Positions 24,603-36,022 of a stretch of 64,000 nt of DNA are shown one piece after another. A model generated the notes under the pieces. The model had not been told where the DNA came from. It made no database searches and saw nothing but the letters and a program-made list of their open reading frames with translations. The position numbers and the translations under genes are program-made. Each line of letters opens with the position of its first letter. The stretch's first letter is position 1. This DNA comes from Massariosphaeria phaeospora (lineage: Eukaryota > Ascomycota > Dothideomycetes > Pleosporales). The stretch lies in NCBI GenBank assembly GCA_011032825.1, contig JAADJZ010000022.1:124001-188000 (forward strand), written 5' to 3'.

Positions 24603-26224
24603 GTTGAACTGGTCAGACAGTTATTGGGATAGAAGTGAAGAGAAGATTAAACAATGAAGCGAAGTAGAGATTGCTGTAGCTGCTTGGTTGGGAATGTTGA
24701 GTGCTGATGGCTTTCCAGGCTGGCGGCTTCTCGCCCTGCTTTATACATGTCTGGATTTTGTCAACAGGCAATGGATGGCTTTCGGCATGGCAGTATCCGA
24801 CATGGTGAGTGATGTAAGTTTTGGCTAGGCTGAGACTAAGTCCTGATCAGTCTTCGGGAGACGGTTGAAATGTCTCGGAGAGATCCCTGGGTCTAGCGAT
24901 GGGCCTAAACTTGGAAACTTACGAAACGACTTGGAGTCAAGAAGACAGAGGCGTTCCTAGGATTCCTGTTTCGTACGTTTTGTCCACCGCAGAGGCACAC
25001 CGGGGTGTGGTGGCTGTGTCATGCTGTCCATTGGAAAGCTATGGTGAAACGACAATGTAGGTCATGGGAGAATGGCCGAGACTGTTGAGAACTGAGGTAT
25101 TGTTGTGTCTAACTGACCAAAGAAGCATTGCATGCATATGTTTCGGGCGGGTGTCAGTGCGTGCCGTCCGGTAAAGTTTGGTGCCCCAACAGTAGCTGTG
25201 CATTCGCATTTCCTAAAGCTTAGCCATGAACTCAGACCGTGCTCTTGTGGCTGGTGAGACCAAGATAGAAAGTGTAACAGAAACAACAAACGGATATGCT
25301 TTGTGGTCAGCAAGCTAGGCCTATTTTGGCCCAAGACGTTAGTGGATCGATACCAGACAAACGACTTCGTTTAACACCTTTGACCTTTGATGTTTCAAAT
25401 TGTAAGAGCTTGATTCTATTGCTTGACATTTGTGTTTAAAGTGGGACTAGCGGCGATGTTGCATCCCGCTAGTGGTGAGGTTTGATGCGGTCTCGAAACG
25501 GGCCTCTGTCCCTCCGACAGAGCACAGCGGGATGACCAAGGTTTGCTCCGACTATTTGAGATCGTGAATCAAGCCAACAAGAGAAGCGACGTGCCGGTTT
25601 GGGTTTCGTTCTGTCCCCTCTCGAATGTTTAGTCGTGTTTCGAGTCGCATTGGGTTTCAAGCCGAATCGGGCCACACTGAAGAAAATGCGGGGTTCGTTT
25701 CTGAGCTCGGGACGATAGTTGTCCGGTTTGGCGATGCAGGTTTGCGTTTAGAGGAGTGTCGGACGAGAGTGGAAAGGTGGTGATGGGGTCTGGGCTGGCC
25801 GGGGGCGGGGGCACCAGGGAGAAAAGCTGGGTTATGTAAGCGCAAACTGCACAAGTCCGTTGCGCTAACGTTATCGCGTGTGGCATCGGATTTCCAACCT
25901 GGGTTCAGAGTAACTGCCCGCCTCCTCTCTGTGCTATGATGCGACGCCGTTCCAACATCTCCGACGCTGTCGCTTGAGCGGAATCTGTCAAAGTGACCAT
26001 CATGAAGACGTAGAGCTGGTCAATCGGCTAGCGGTAAGTACAACCTATGGGCAAACCAGAACGCATCCGCTGAACGTGCATAGGCCCGTGAATTAGCCTC
26101 TGTGCTTCCATCAGATGCCGTATACGTCGTTCATTGCCGCCGGTCGCACCGCATTCCTCCCCTCCGCTCCACATGCCCGTAGCATCAGACGACCACACGC
26201 GCGTGTCCCATTCAAACTTGAGAA
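24603..26224. other. long intergenic region
   Basis: About 1.6 kb between the Egh16-like gene and the transporter remnant. Open frames between 25060 and 25890 have no recognisable motif. No RNA gene seen. Confidence 0.5.
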
Positions 26225-26852
26225 GGTATGCTCTCGAGCACAACGAGACGGCTACCACCCAAAACCACCTTCGCGGCACAGGTGGTCGCTGCGGTATGGG
26301 CATGCTCCGTTCAGATTGCAGTCATGAACTGGACGCTTGGAACTATTCTAGAGGTCTGTCCACGTCTACAGCAGGGGCACATACCTGTACGAACGGGCGA
26401 GCGTTATTCTCTAGCAGCATCACATGGGGATTAATTGGACCTCACCGTATGTTTGGGGCCGGATCCATCTACGCTGTCGTGCAATGCTGTTTTCTCATTG
26501 GAGCGACACTGCCCACTCTCTTTGTTTTCTCATGCGAGCAGCACCGAAGTCTCCTCTGCGATACCTGAATGCCTCAATAATGCTAGCCGCCATGTCTTGG
26601 CTTCCACTTGCGACTCCAATTAATTTCTCCTCATGGGCCACTATAGGCATCGTCTTCAACTACCTGGATCATGCGGATATTCCCTGGATGGTGGCACAGG
26701 TAAACTATATCACTGCTGCTGCGCTCGATTCTGGGTTGATTGTATCAACAATCGTTAGCTTTTCGGTGTCACAGTGGTGGGGGAATATCAAAGTTTTCGA
26801 GACTGTAGTAAGTGTTTTGCCGTGGAGCCGGGAAGAGAAAATAAGGTCGTAG
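26225..26852 (+). pseudogene. OPT-family oligopeptide transporter remnant
   Basis: Three successive frames carry pieces of the C-terminal half of an OPT proton/oligopeptide symporter. Frame one (26228-26380) reads RLPPKTTFAAQVVAAVW...QIAVMNWTLG, frame two (about 26385-26530) reads CTNGRALFSSSITWGLIGP then RMFG, and frame three (about 26530-26852) reads SPLRYLNASIM, TPINFSSW and ALDSGLI. OPT proteins have these in the same order (PPRxxFxxQ, WGxIGPxRxF, PxxPLNYxxW, ALDxG). Each change of frame is a one-base shift and not an intron with plausible ends. The N-terminal membrane segments are missing. The remnant is too broken to make a transporter. Confidence 0.85.
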
Positions 26853-27286
26853 CCAGGCTCACGGTCTATCGGACCTGTTTCTTTGATTAGTTGCGAATGT
26901 ACGGAAGACCCTAGGTATACCTCGGCATGTCTAAGTCATCTGTGCATGTAGAAAACTGTACTGCTAAGGATAATTATAGTATTAATCCCTGTAGAGCTAG
27001 CTGCTTATAGCCGCTTAGCTGACTGCATCTTACTACGCTAGCTGTATGAATAGGGTAGATATAGGACTAATACCTTCGAGGCTTTCGAAAATACGGTTAA
27101 CATACTGCGCAGTACTAATTTGGAAAGAGGGCAGACGTAGCTGAGATTTACCTGGACCTGCATGGATTTTGAGTATGGTGGACTCGGTTTTCCGAACATC
27201 GCCTATATAAGATAGCTTGCCTTTCAGTACTGGTAATATTCAGCCCACGCTTTCACACACGTCCTTTATTTAAGAGACATAACGGA
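26853..27286. other. TA-rich intergenic stretch with amidase promoter
   Basis: The stretch 26930-27100 is rich in TA and CTAG/GCTTATAG words with few CA steps, as seen in RIP-altered repeat remnants, but no element is identifiable. TATATAA at 27204-27210 lies about 80 bp before the amidase start and is a likely TATA box. Confidence 0.45.
27204..27210 (+). promoter_or_regulatory. TATA box of amidase gene
   Basis: TATATAA 77 bp upstream of the amidase ATG, at a distance normal for a fungal core promoter. Assigned by position and sequence only. Confidence 0.5.
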
Positions 27287-28951
27287 ATGATGACTTGCCC
27301 GTCCCTCAGGCTTGTTCTTGCGCTACTTTTCAGCCAGCATGTGGCGTCACAAACCATGCCGTTCGACGCAAGAGAGGCTACCATCGACTCAGTTCATCAT
27401 GCAGTCTATTCTGGGTTATCGACATGTCGCGACGTTGTGTCATCGTTCCTCGCACGCATCGAGGCTTTAAACACCCACACCAACGCTATCCTTACGCTGA
27501 ATCCAAACGCATTGGACATTGCCGACGCCATGGATGAAGCCCTCACAGCAGGTCATGGGACTGGTGCGCTTTTCTGCATACCAGTCCTACTGAAAGATAA
27601 CTACGATACCGCGGATATGCCCACCACAGGCGCAAATCTGGCCTTGTCCAAATCCCGACCTACGAAAGACGCGCCGAGCGTGGCGGCCTTGAAAAATGCA
27701 GGTGCGGTTATTCTGGGCAAGGCGAACCTTCATGAGCTCGCTCTAGAAGGTCTAAGTGTTTCTTCCGTCGGTGGACAAACAATCAATCCTTATGACTCGA
27801 CTCGGACACCCGGTGGGAGCTCTGGCGGAAGCGCGGCGGTGGTCGCAGCATCGTTCTCTGTCTTCAGTACCGGAACGGATACAGTTAACTCGTTGAGGAG
27901 TCCTGCATCCGCGAACTCATTGTTCAGTATCCGACCTACCCGTGGGCTAGTCACACGTACCGGTATTATGCCGATTTCTCACACGCAAGATTCTATCGGG
28001 CCCATAGCCCGCTCCATGAAGGATGTCGCTATAGCTCTTACAGTCATGGCGTCAACTGGATACGACGCTGCAGACAAAGCGACCGCGCTCGTGCCACCGA
28101 TGAACAGGAACATTGATTACGCCGGTTCGTTAACCTCAGGCTCAATGCAGGGCCTCCGCTTGGGCGTCCTCAACGGATTCTTCAATCGTATCGATTCTCC
28201 CGAAGTCACACCTGTGAACGACGCTATGAACTCCATCATGGCTCGCCTACAAGCCACAGGCGCAACGTTGGTCCAGATCAACGAACCCATCTACAACACG
28301 ACTGCCATTGCCGCACTTGATGTCCAGCGGTTCGAGTACCGGGAGTTGATGGACGCGTATCTCCAACGTCCTTCACTTTCCGGTGAACACCCGTCAACGC
28401 TAAACAAATTATACGCCAAGAAAGCAGCCGATGGCTCAGGTGGAGAGTTCCTCGTCATCCCCTCCCAATACGAATACGTCAACACAGCACTCGTTTCCTC
28501 AACAAATAATGCCACTTACCTCCAACGCCAAAACGGCATCCGCGATCTCACCTTTGCCCTCGCCTCTACTTTCGCGTCCAATAAGCTCGACGCAATCATC
28601 TACCCCGAGCAAAAGAATCTCGTCGTGAAGATCGGCTCACCCTCACAAGCCGGACGAAACGGTATTCTCGCCGCGCTGACCGCAGCCCCCGTTGTCACGG
28701 TACCCGTGGGATTCAGCGAGCCCAGTGACCAAGCACCGGTGGGTGTACCGATTGGCATGGAGATTCTGGGACGGCAGTGGGACGAGGAGAAGTTATTGCA
28801 GATTGGGTATCAGGTGGAGCAGATGCTGGATGTGAGGAGGGCGCCACGTTGGGCGCTGGAAAAGGTTGAGGTTCCGGCGTATAGTAAAGTGCCAACGGTG
28901 ACGCCGGATAGGGGGAGTATCCCCAGTGCATATCCGCTCGGGACGTTTTGA
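27287..28951 (+). CDS. secreted amidase-signature hydrolase
   Basis: Single-exon gene of 554 residues. An N-terminal signal peptide (about 1-21, LRLVLALLFSQHVASQ) predicts secretion. The amidase-signature fold shows the Ser-cisSer-Lys set: K103 in PVLLKDNYD, the Gly/Ser loop TPGGSSGGSAA (178-182) and S202 in GTDTVNSLRSPA. Fungal secreted members typically have GTDTVNSLRSPA in place of bacterial GTDTGGSIR, so this is not a defect. The family hydrolyses carboxamides; many fungal secreted copies have undefined substrates. N-glycosylation sites NTT and NAT occur. ATG at 27287 is followed by a second Met, either of which preserves the signal peptide. Length is normal for the family. Confidence 0.92.
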   Translation: MMTCPSLRLVLALLFSQHVASQTMPFDAREATIDSVHHAVYSGLSTCRDVVSSFLARIEALNTHTNAILTLNPNALDIADAMDEALTAGHGTGALFCIPVLLKDNYDTADMPTTGANLALSKSRPTKDAPSVAALKNAGAVILGKANLHELALEGLSVSSVGGQTINPYDSTRTPGGSSGGSAAVVAASFSVFSTGTDTVNSLRSPASANSLFSIRPTRGLVTRTGIMPISHTQDSIGPIARSMKDVAIALTVMASTGYDAADKATALVPPMNRNIDYAGSLTSGSMQGLRLGVLNGFFNRIDSPEVTPVNDAMNSIMARLQATGATLVQINEPIYNTTAIAALDVQRFEYRELMDAYLQRPSLSGEHPSTLNKLYAKKAADGSGGEFLVIPSQYEYVNTALVSSTNNATYLQRQNGIRDLTFALASTFASNKLDAIIYPEQKNLVVKIGSPSQAGRNGILAALTAAPVVTVPVGFSEPSDQAPVGVPIGMEILGRQWDEEKLLQIGYQVEQMLDVRRAPRWALEKVEVPAYSKVPTVTPDRGSIPSAYPLGTF

Positions 28952-29021
28952 TGTGCAGGGAAAAGCTGAGTTACATGTATCAACTATAACCAGTCAGTTG
29001 TTTGTGTTTCTAATACGCATT

Positions 29022-29055
29022 CACTACGGCGCCTTCTGCACTAAATAAGGGGTGC
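29022..29055 (+). repeat. left terminal inverted repeat
   Basis: Thirty-four base left end of the fold-back element, opening CACTACGGCG and closing AAGGGGTGC. It pairs with 29758-29791 at 29 of 34 positions. Confidence 0.75.
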
Positions 29056-29757
29056 AAAATGGTGCACTTAACAAGGGGGTAAATATGGGACGCTATAAGA
29101 GGTGTTGGCACCCCTTCTATAGGGGGTTTTAAAGCGAATTTCAGCGGGATTTATTGTACAGGCTAGGATTGATAGGCACGAGCAAAGTGGGTAACAACGT
29201 GAGCGCAATTGAACTGTGGTTGATTGACTAGAGCTAGCTACGGTTGACCCCCCCCCCACTGCCATGCGGCCATGGCCATGAGGCGCTGGCTCTGGCGGCG
29301 CTGGCTCTGGCAGCGGCTCCCCACCCCTAGAATCCGAACTGCCTCATCGACGTCATCATCTCGCCCATCATCTCGCCCATCTCCTTCGTCTCCTCAATCT
29401 CATCCATCTGCTCCACCATCTGCGTCGTGCAAATTAGTACTTGATCAGTCAATTAGCAGTGAAGATTGCCTACTCAGTGTGAGATTGCACATGGAGCAGA
29501 TAGCTGAGCAGGCACAGAGTAGGTGGATGAGATTGAGGAGACGAAGGAGATGGGCGAGGTGATGAGCGAGGTGATGGGCGAGATGAGGGGAGAGCTGCCT
29601 ATATAGTGCTTTCTCGGGCGCCGGCTCTCCGCGCGAGCCATCTCGGCGGCCATAGGCGCAGCCATCTCAGCGGCCATCTCAGCGCTCTGCCAATTGAGAT
29701 AGATAAGGGGTGTATACACCCCTTATATAGAGGCGTACACCTCTTATATAGGGTTAC

Positions 29758-29791
29758 GCACCTCTTATCTAGTGCAAATGTCGCCGTAGTG
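29758..29791 (-). repeat. right terminal inverted repeat
   Basis: Thirty-four base right end of the fold-back element, reading GCACCTCTTAT... to ...CGCCGTAGTG on the plus strand. It is the inverted partner of 29022-29055. Confidence 0.75.
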
Positions 29792-31812
29792 TTGCATCAT
29801 TTTCTGTCGCGGTGAGTGCAAGCAGTGCGTAGGGAATTGAGGATTGAACTGAGGTTTTATTGTGTGTAGCTACGAACGGTAGATATACATGAGGGGCTGT
29901 AAACAGCGCTAGTGCAGGATGGGTAGTCGCACCTTAGCGTAGGTGAGGCGCCACTACACGTGAGGCAGGAGAGACTCCAAACCGTAACATTTTCTGACTC
30001 GGTGCTCGCATTTCCGGTTTGGAGTGCTTGCTCACATGAGGCCTTATAACGGAAGAACTACAAGAGTCATGGCATCAGAAAGGCTATGCATTCAAACAGG
30101 AATCAGATCCTAAGATCGCATGATCATGATGTACCTACCGTTCGAAGTGAGGTCCCCTGTTGTTGAGCATATATGGGTCCGCCAAGGCGCTAGGTCGGAG
30201 TGCTCCTGCCGTACCATCTGTGCCACTGCTTTGCATCGACCTTCATCCAACGTTCACCTACCCGATACCCTTAGTGAGAGGGCATTTGAAGTGCCGGAAG
30301 CGTAATCGATGCTATATCATGAAATCTGGTACATAGAATGATGGGGCTTTCATGCTCGACGAGAACGCTGACGACACGATGACGTCGTTACGCAACGAGC
30401 TCGAGTGAACTGTTGCTAAACGCTATGCAGTCAGCGGTTGATAGCTTGTGGGTTCGTCAAGAGCTTGGAGAAATTAAGGTTGGAAGACTGGAGTCTAAAG
30501 AGGAGGAGAAGAAAGAGTGAGGGTAATGCAGTTTAAATCGGGTTTTGAGTGTCGCCGCTCGTCGTCGACAAAGCGAATACTTGGGAAACATCAATGGATC
30601 AAAGATACTCAAGACGGTATTGATCAACTACTGGAAGACATGGAGCTGTTTTGGGTGTAATGAAAGACGGGTTAAGCCTATCTTGGTTGAAGTGGTATCT
30701 CGAGGACCTCACGCCATCGGATGGATCGTTACACCCTTTCAAGATCGAATCTCCAACGATTTTGTACAGTTCACACTGGACAAGCGCAAATCACCACTTT
30801 AGCCCCGGCAAACTCGTCGTCGGCTACTTTTCACGCGTGTTATTTCCGGAATTGAATGGATACTCACCACAGACTCTCGAAAGCCCTTATATATCTTTGG
30901 AGTGCTAGTCATTCCATTCCTCTAGGAGGGCACAGATAACAAGACGCCGGACTATATCAGTCAAAATGGAAACTAAAACAATATTTTACGACTACATCTT
31001 GTATCTCGCCAGATATTATGGCTTTTCGCATGAAACCGTAAAGTCGAAGTATCTACCTATATGAGAGAATTGAAGTTACTTACAACATACTGCGGCTTCA
31101 TATCCCGCATCGTCCTGATAGAGCTAGTGCGTATGCGGTTTACACTAACGGATGTTGCTTTTCCCGAGAGCTCCGAGGCTTGCTGCGGGGTAGGCAAGAC
31201 TCACTCAGGTGACAACACGCCCACGCCGAAGCGCTCTGGGAATCGACTGAGTTGAGAACGACATAACAAGAACCCTCAACCGGGGTGGAGCTTGCCTGGT
31301 TACAGCGTGCCGCTTTGGTGCGTCCCGTCACTCTGGTCCTGAAACAGAATCTGTTTGGATCGCATTACCGTATAAACCTGCGATACCCGCTGAACATTAA
31401 CAGGTAGGGTTTTGCTGAGCTCCAATGAAACTTCTGAGTTCGCTCCTATCTGTTCTATCCTGCCAATTAGATTGTAGATCTACCTTACTAGCGTTCCACG
31501 GGTCCCGCGAGTTTATACAGTAGTCTCGTGTCGCAGCCCGCTTGTGGCTGCCTTGGCAGCTGATTTCGATGCAACATCATCCCGGTCCTGGTCTGGATTT
31601 AGAACTCAGCCTCGTGGGCGCGAAGTCGGACCCCGCCTTCATAAGGGCTGCGGCAGCCTCCGGCAGCCTGCTTGGTTCATCACTGACCTTCTGGAATCCC
31701 GTCTCCCCTCAGGTTTGCCTTCCACACGGCTCCGTGCGCTCTCGGATCCGTACCGCGTATTGCTTGTTTATAGTATATACTGTTGTGTAGATAGAGCAAG
31801 CGGCTGGTTGCG
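29792..31812. other. long intergenic region, no gene recognised
   Basis: Two kilobases with only short frames lacking motifs (for example 30545-30802 and 31544-31819). The last 300 bp must include the promoter and possibly a missed first exon of the downstream hydrolase-SH3-ZZ gene. Confidence 0.5.
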
Positions 31813-34800
31813 ATGGTGAGTGAATCCAGCGTCGCTCTGCTGCGTGTCGAGAAAGCTGCTAATGTCAGTCGCAGGTGTGGAACGCTGAGGAGATCCCCTT
31901 TCTTCGCGAAGTTTATAAACCCGGGAGTGGAACAGCTGAAGTTGAGTGAGTACATTTGAGCGCTTACTAGCCTTTTTGCCCTGATTACTGACACTAATAC
32001 GTAGCATTTGCTTCGTTCACGGCCTGAATCCATGGAGCAAGGCGAATCACGCATACGAAACCTGGACGCATGATAACGGCAAATTCTGGCCGTCTGACTT
32101 CCTTCCCGAAGATATCCCTGAAGCCCGGATCTTCGTTTATGGGTACAATTCCAATGTAGCTAAAGAGGTTTCGGAGGCACGGATAAAGGACCACGCGAAT
32201 GTGCTTCTAGACCGTCTGCAGCGCAAGCGCAAGGTGCGAAGGCAGCATGGCACCACACCTATAATCTTCATTGGCCATAGCTTGGGCGGCTTGGTCATCA
32301 AACAGGCACTCCTGAACGCAAGAGACGATGAGACGTACGAGCCGATCAGGAAATGCACATATGGATTGGTTTTTTTTGGAACACCGCACCGCGGTGGAAA
32401 CAATGCAGCTTTTGGTCAGCTAGCTGCAAAGGTGGCTAAATTTGTTTCAGGTGAGGCAAAACACATGCCAATTATATGTTTCGCTGACCGTTGGGAAGGT
32501 GACCGAGCAGACAACGACCTCTTGGAGTGTTTGAGGACGAATTCGCTCTTTACTAGAGATGCTGCAGAACGTTTCAGTCACCAGCTATTGAATTACAGGG
32601 TCATTAGCTTTTTCGAGACAATTCCGATGAAGTTGGGCATAAAAGGAGTAGCCGACGTAAGTTATCACAATGATAATGTCACTGGTGTTAACGTGGACAG
32701 ATTGTGGTTGAAAGCGAGTCGGCCGTTCTAAATCTTCCAGGTTCTCGAGAACGAAGGGAGGCGCTCAACGCGGATCACTCTTCAATGTGCAAAATTGGGA
32801 CGAAGGGCGACATGTACGAAGGAGTCATGGGGAAACTTCGCGACATGGTTGACGATGCCCTCGATGAGTTTGAGGGAAAACAAGGTGCCGCTGGCCAAAC
32901 GGTGGGTAGGAGACCTCAATGCGTTATCTGATACATTGACTAACAAGCCATGTAGTTCCTAAGTCCAATGAGCCCGGCACGGGGACGATCTACTAGTCCC
33001 GCTTTCTCGACGCATATCAGAACGCCGTCGCGACACTCACCTGCAGTGACCGAGGACGTGCCCCGATCAATCGCAAGCCCTCCTGCTCCTCCAAAACCGC
33101 TTGCGCTCCCACCAGCAAGCACAATAGCTCGAGCTTTATGGGCGTATAGCGGACCCGACAGCAACGACTTGCCGCTCAAAGAGGGAGACATGATCACCGA
33201 CATCCAAAAGATTGACCCTGAATGGTGGCAGGGGACGAACCCACGAGGCCAGACTGGCATATTTCCGAGGACTTATGTTGAAGAATTGTTTCGAGGGGAG
33301 GCTCCATCAGAGTATAATCCATGGGAAAGACCGGCTGCTCCCGCTCATAGCATTTCGGTTCCAACCCCAAAACAGGAGGAGCCGGTCTTAGCTCGCGCCT
33401 CGCATTCAGAGGTAGATTAGTCCTTTAACTGTTAATTAATGTCTAATACTTGTTAGTCCGACCTCGTAGAGCAACCCATGCAAATCGTACATTCCGCCCT
33501 TTGCGACCACTGCAAGCAGGTTCGTATCCTCCCAACACTCACTCCCTGGCGTAGCCGTTAGGTCACTAGATTCTCAAACATCATGGTTCATATTCTCTTC
33601 GTGTCACTAGCATGCTCGACATGAAAGATCCACGCTGACAGAAGCCCCTTCCGATTGTATATCGTTTCATCTGTTGGCGTAGAAAGGCTGACGTTCAATA
33701 GCAAATCAAAGGTATTCGGCACAAATGTGAGACTTGCTTGGACTGGGACTACTGCTCTGGTTGCGTAAGCTTTCCTCCTCCGCGCTTCACATTTGGGCTC
33801 TAGCTGAGTGATAGGACAGGTCATCCGCGCAGACATCCTCCATAACCCAGAACATCATTTCCGAGCCATATACGACCTAACTGAAGACGTGACATCTCTT
33901 CCAACAGTTGCCAGCCCGGTCCCAGAAGTCAGGACTACTGTGGACGACTCTTATTTGGAGAACGAGATTATTGCACAAGCGCTCAGAGAACTTACTTTGG
34001 TAGCAGAAAGATTCAATCAGGAAAGAGCCGCGCAAGAACCCGCCGGCGAGGATGTGCTACCTCCAGTGAAAATAAACGAAGAAGCACCACCGCCAGAAGA
34101 AGTCGTCCCGCAAGCCCCAGATCCCTACGTCTCCATAATCCCAGCGTGCAGCGTGTGCAAGCAGCTGCCAGAAGCCTACCCCGTCTACACCTGCGAAAGC
34201 TGTATCGGAAAGACTATAGTCTGCCAAAACTGCCTCTGGATCTTCTCAGACCCCAGGAATCCGCACAAGACACATCATATTCGCATCCTAGTCCGCGACC
34301 TATGGTTCGGCATGAAACACCATCTTTACGTTCCCACCGGCATCGAGTCAATCTGCACCGACGCAGCGATATCGTCATTGACGTTGGGATATAATATATT
34401 CAAGGATCAAGAAGTACTAGAGTTTTTCCCGGTCATAAGTGGGCATTTGCCTGCTTCGCTTTTGAATGTCCCGGCAGGGCAGTGGGAAGTTCGTCTGCAG
34501 ATTAGCACGTGGCCGTCGCCGTCGTTTGGCGAAGCGCAGGTCAAGAGTCTGAACTTCATGAAGCGCATGAGTGTTAAGGCGGGGACGACTGCGATTGGCT
34601 TCATTAAATGCTCGGCTGGTGCAGTAGATGATGGCGTCTCTTTTCTTCACACTGAAGACCATCCTATAGTACGTACTCCTTAATATCCTCCCTCATTCAC
34701 TTGCACGCCTACTAATGCCGCTTTACTCCAGAGAACGTCGCAGAATACTGTCAGTCATGTTGTTGGGTATGGTACTCTCACATCACTCAAGGTCACGCTA

Positions 34801-34965
34801 CCGCAGCCGATTGTCGTTGCAGAGGGCCAGCACGTCGCCTTCTTTTTCAACTGGATGAGAAACTCTGACGCTTTTGTCAAAGAGAAGATTGAGCTGCAGA
34901 ATGGGCTGTCGTTCTGTTGGAGGCTGGAGGGAATCCGGTTCGTACAGAGAGCAGAAATAGGATGA
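31813..34965 (+). CDS. alpha/beta hydrolase - SH3 - ZZ zinc finger multidomain protein
   Basis: Nine-exon model of 863 residues: 31813-31815, 31875-31945, 32005-32656, 32701-32901, 32956-33411, 33457-33519, 33702-33764, 33820-34668, 34732-34965. Every junction is GT-AG and keeps phase; introns are 44-63 bp except one of 182 bp. Domains: DUF676-like serine hydrolase 10-290 (FVHGLNPWSK, GHSLGG with S117, ADHSSMC with H268), SH3 366-419 (ALWAYSGPDSNDLPLKEGD to GIFPRTYVEEL), ZZ finger about 477-520 (CDHC, CETC, DYCSGC, then H-x3-H), and a second Cys-rich cluster about 611-660 (CSVC, CESC, CQNC). The unknown C-terminus is beta-rich. Similar hydrolase domains head fungal NLR-like receptors, but here no NACHT or repeat region follows. 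The three-base first exon is the weakest part; the true start may lie further upstream. Confidence 0.82.
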
Positions 34966-35218
34966 TGACGATCATCAGATTGTGTGCTAGCGTACAGAAA
35001 TGGTGCGACAACAGAGTAAAACACGAGACTCAAACTGTCAAGAGACAGACGACAGGCTCCAAATCGACCAAGAGGGAACGTGGCGACCAGCCCTCCCTCT
35101 GATAACCGACATCATCCTACACATAGCGACACCACCCGTACACCTACAGCGCCAAAGGAAACAAAATCCGAGAAAGAGAGTACAAGATACCAGGACAGAA
35201 TTTGCCGAGTCCGAAAAT

Positions 35219-36022
35219 TCACACGCGATAGCCTGCAGGCCTGCGGCCCTCTAACACCAATCTCTTCTTTCCCTCTCTCCTGGCACCCCAATAGACTTCC
35301 AAAATCCCCAGGGACCGATCAAACCTCACTCTTGCGTGTAGAACCACCGCCGAGTTCACTTTGGCGACACACCCGCTGTCGTAGACGAATTGCACCCTGA
35401 ATGGGCTTCCCTTGCTCACGTTGTCGATGTCCGCAGGCGGTCCTTCCACGCGTGAGAAGACCAGGAGGGTATCTCCGGCGCCGTAGTTGAGTTGGTGCGC
35501 GACTTGCTCGACGAACTTCAGGACTCGAGGGAGCACGCCAGTTTCGGTCAGCAGACGTAGCAAGGTCCAGCACTTGGAGCGACTGGAGCTGACGGGGACG
35601 TAGCATGAGGCCAGGGCAAAGAAGTCCAGCTCCGTCCCGTCGAATTCCTTCCGGGCCGTAAACGTGTCTGGATAACGAAGCGCTCTGCGGCGGGACGAGA
35701 TACACCTTGTGAGCGCTTTGACCACCTCGCCCCCCTGCACGTCAAGGTTGTCGATGACTTTTGGTCAGCATCGGAAGAAGAAATCCTCCCGCAGGCGCTC
35801 AAGGATGGGCTTGGCTTCAGCGTGGATAAGCTTGCACGTTGCGAGGATGGAGACGGGGATCAATTTGACGATGAGCGTCGTCATGATGCGGCCTTTAGGG
35901 CCGATGTCTCGGATGTGGCACTGCTTGACTGTGCGCGGGAGGAAGTTGTAGACTATGCAACGAACGGAAATGGGGAGGTCCATGAAGCGGAAGGGCGACG
36001 GGGACGTTGTTTGGGTGGCCAT
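35219..36022 (-). pseudogene. F-box-like gene interrupted by one in-frame TGA
   Basis: A single minus-strand frame of 268 codons begins with ATG at 36022 and would end at 35219, but a TGA at 35765-35767 splits it into 85 and 182 codons. The first part has the Dothideomycete F-box-like start FMDLPISVRCIVYNFLPRT and TCKLIHAEAKPIL. The second part stays open with normal composition (VLKFVEQVAHQLNYGAGD, VRFDRSLGILEVYWG). No splice pair that would remove the stop was found. Either a recent nonsense mutation, a sequencing error, or stop-codon readthrough explains it; the base after the stop is C, as CCA. Confidence 0.7.

Larger units (their letters stand above)
29022..29791. mobile_element. fold-back/MITE-like element with 34-bp terminal inverted repeats
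   Basis: Ends at 29022-29055 and 29758-29791 are inverted copies of 34 bp with 29 matches, starting CACTACGGCG. Inside, a second inverted pair of about 38 bp (left about 29371-29408, right about 29521-29558; ctccttcgtctcctcaatct in one arm) flanks a 110-bp loop, so the whole element can fold back. No transposase frame is present. The 770-bp length, CACTA-like ends and absence of coding capacity fit a nonautonomous DNA element. A clean target duplication was not found at the edges. Confidence 0.7.

Noticed and set aside
29022..29791. Plus- and minus-strand frames inside the fold-back element, Ser/Pro- and Ala/Met-rich
   Set aside because: They arise from internal inverted and short direct repeats; no transposase motif is present.
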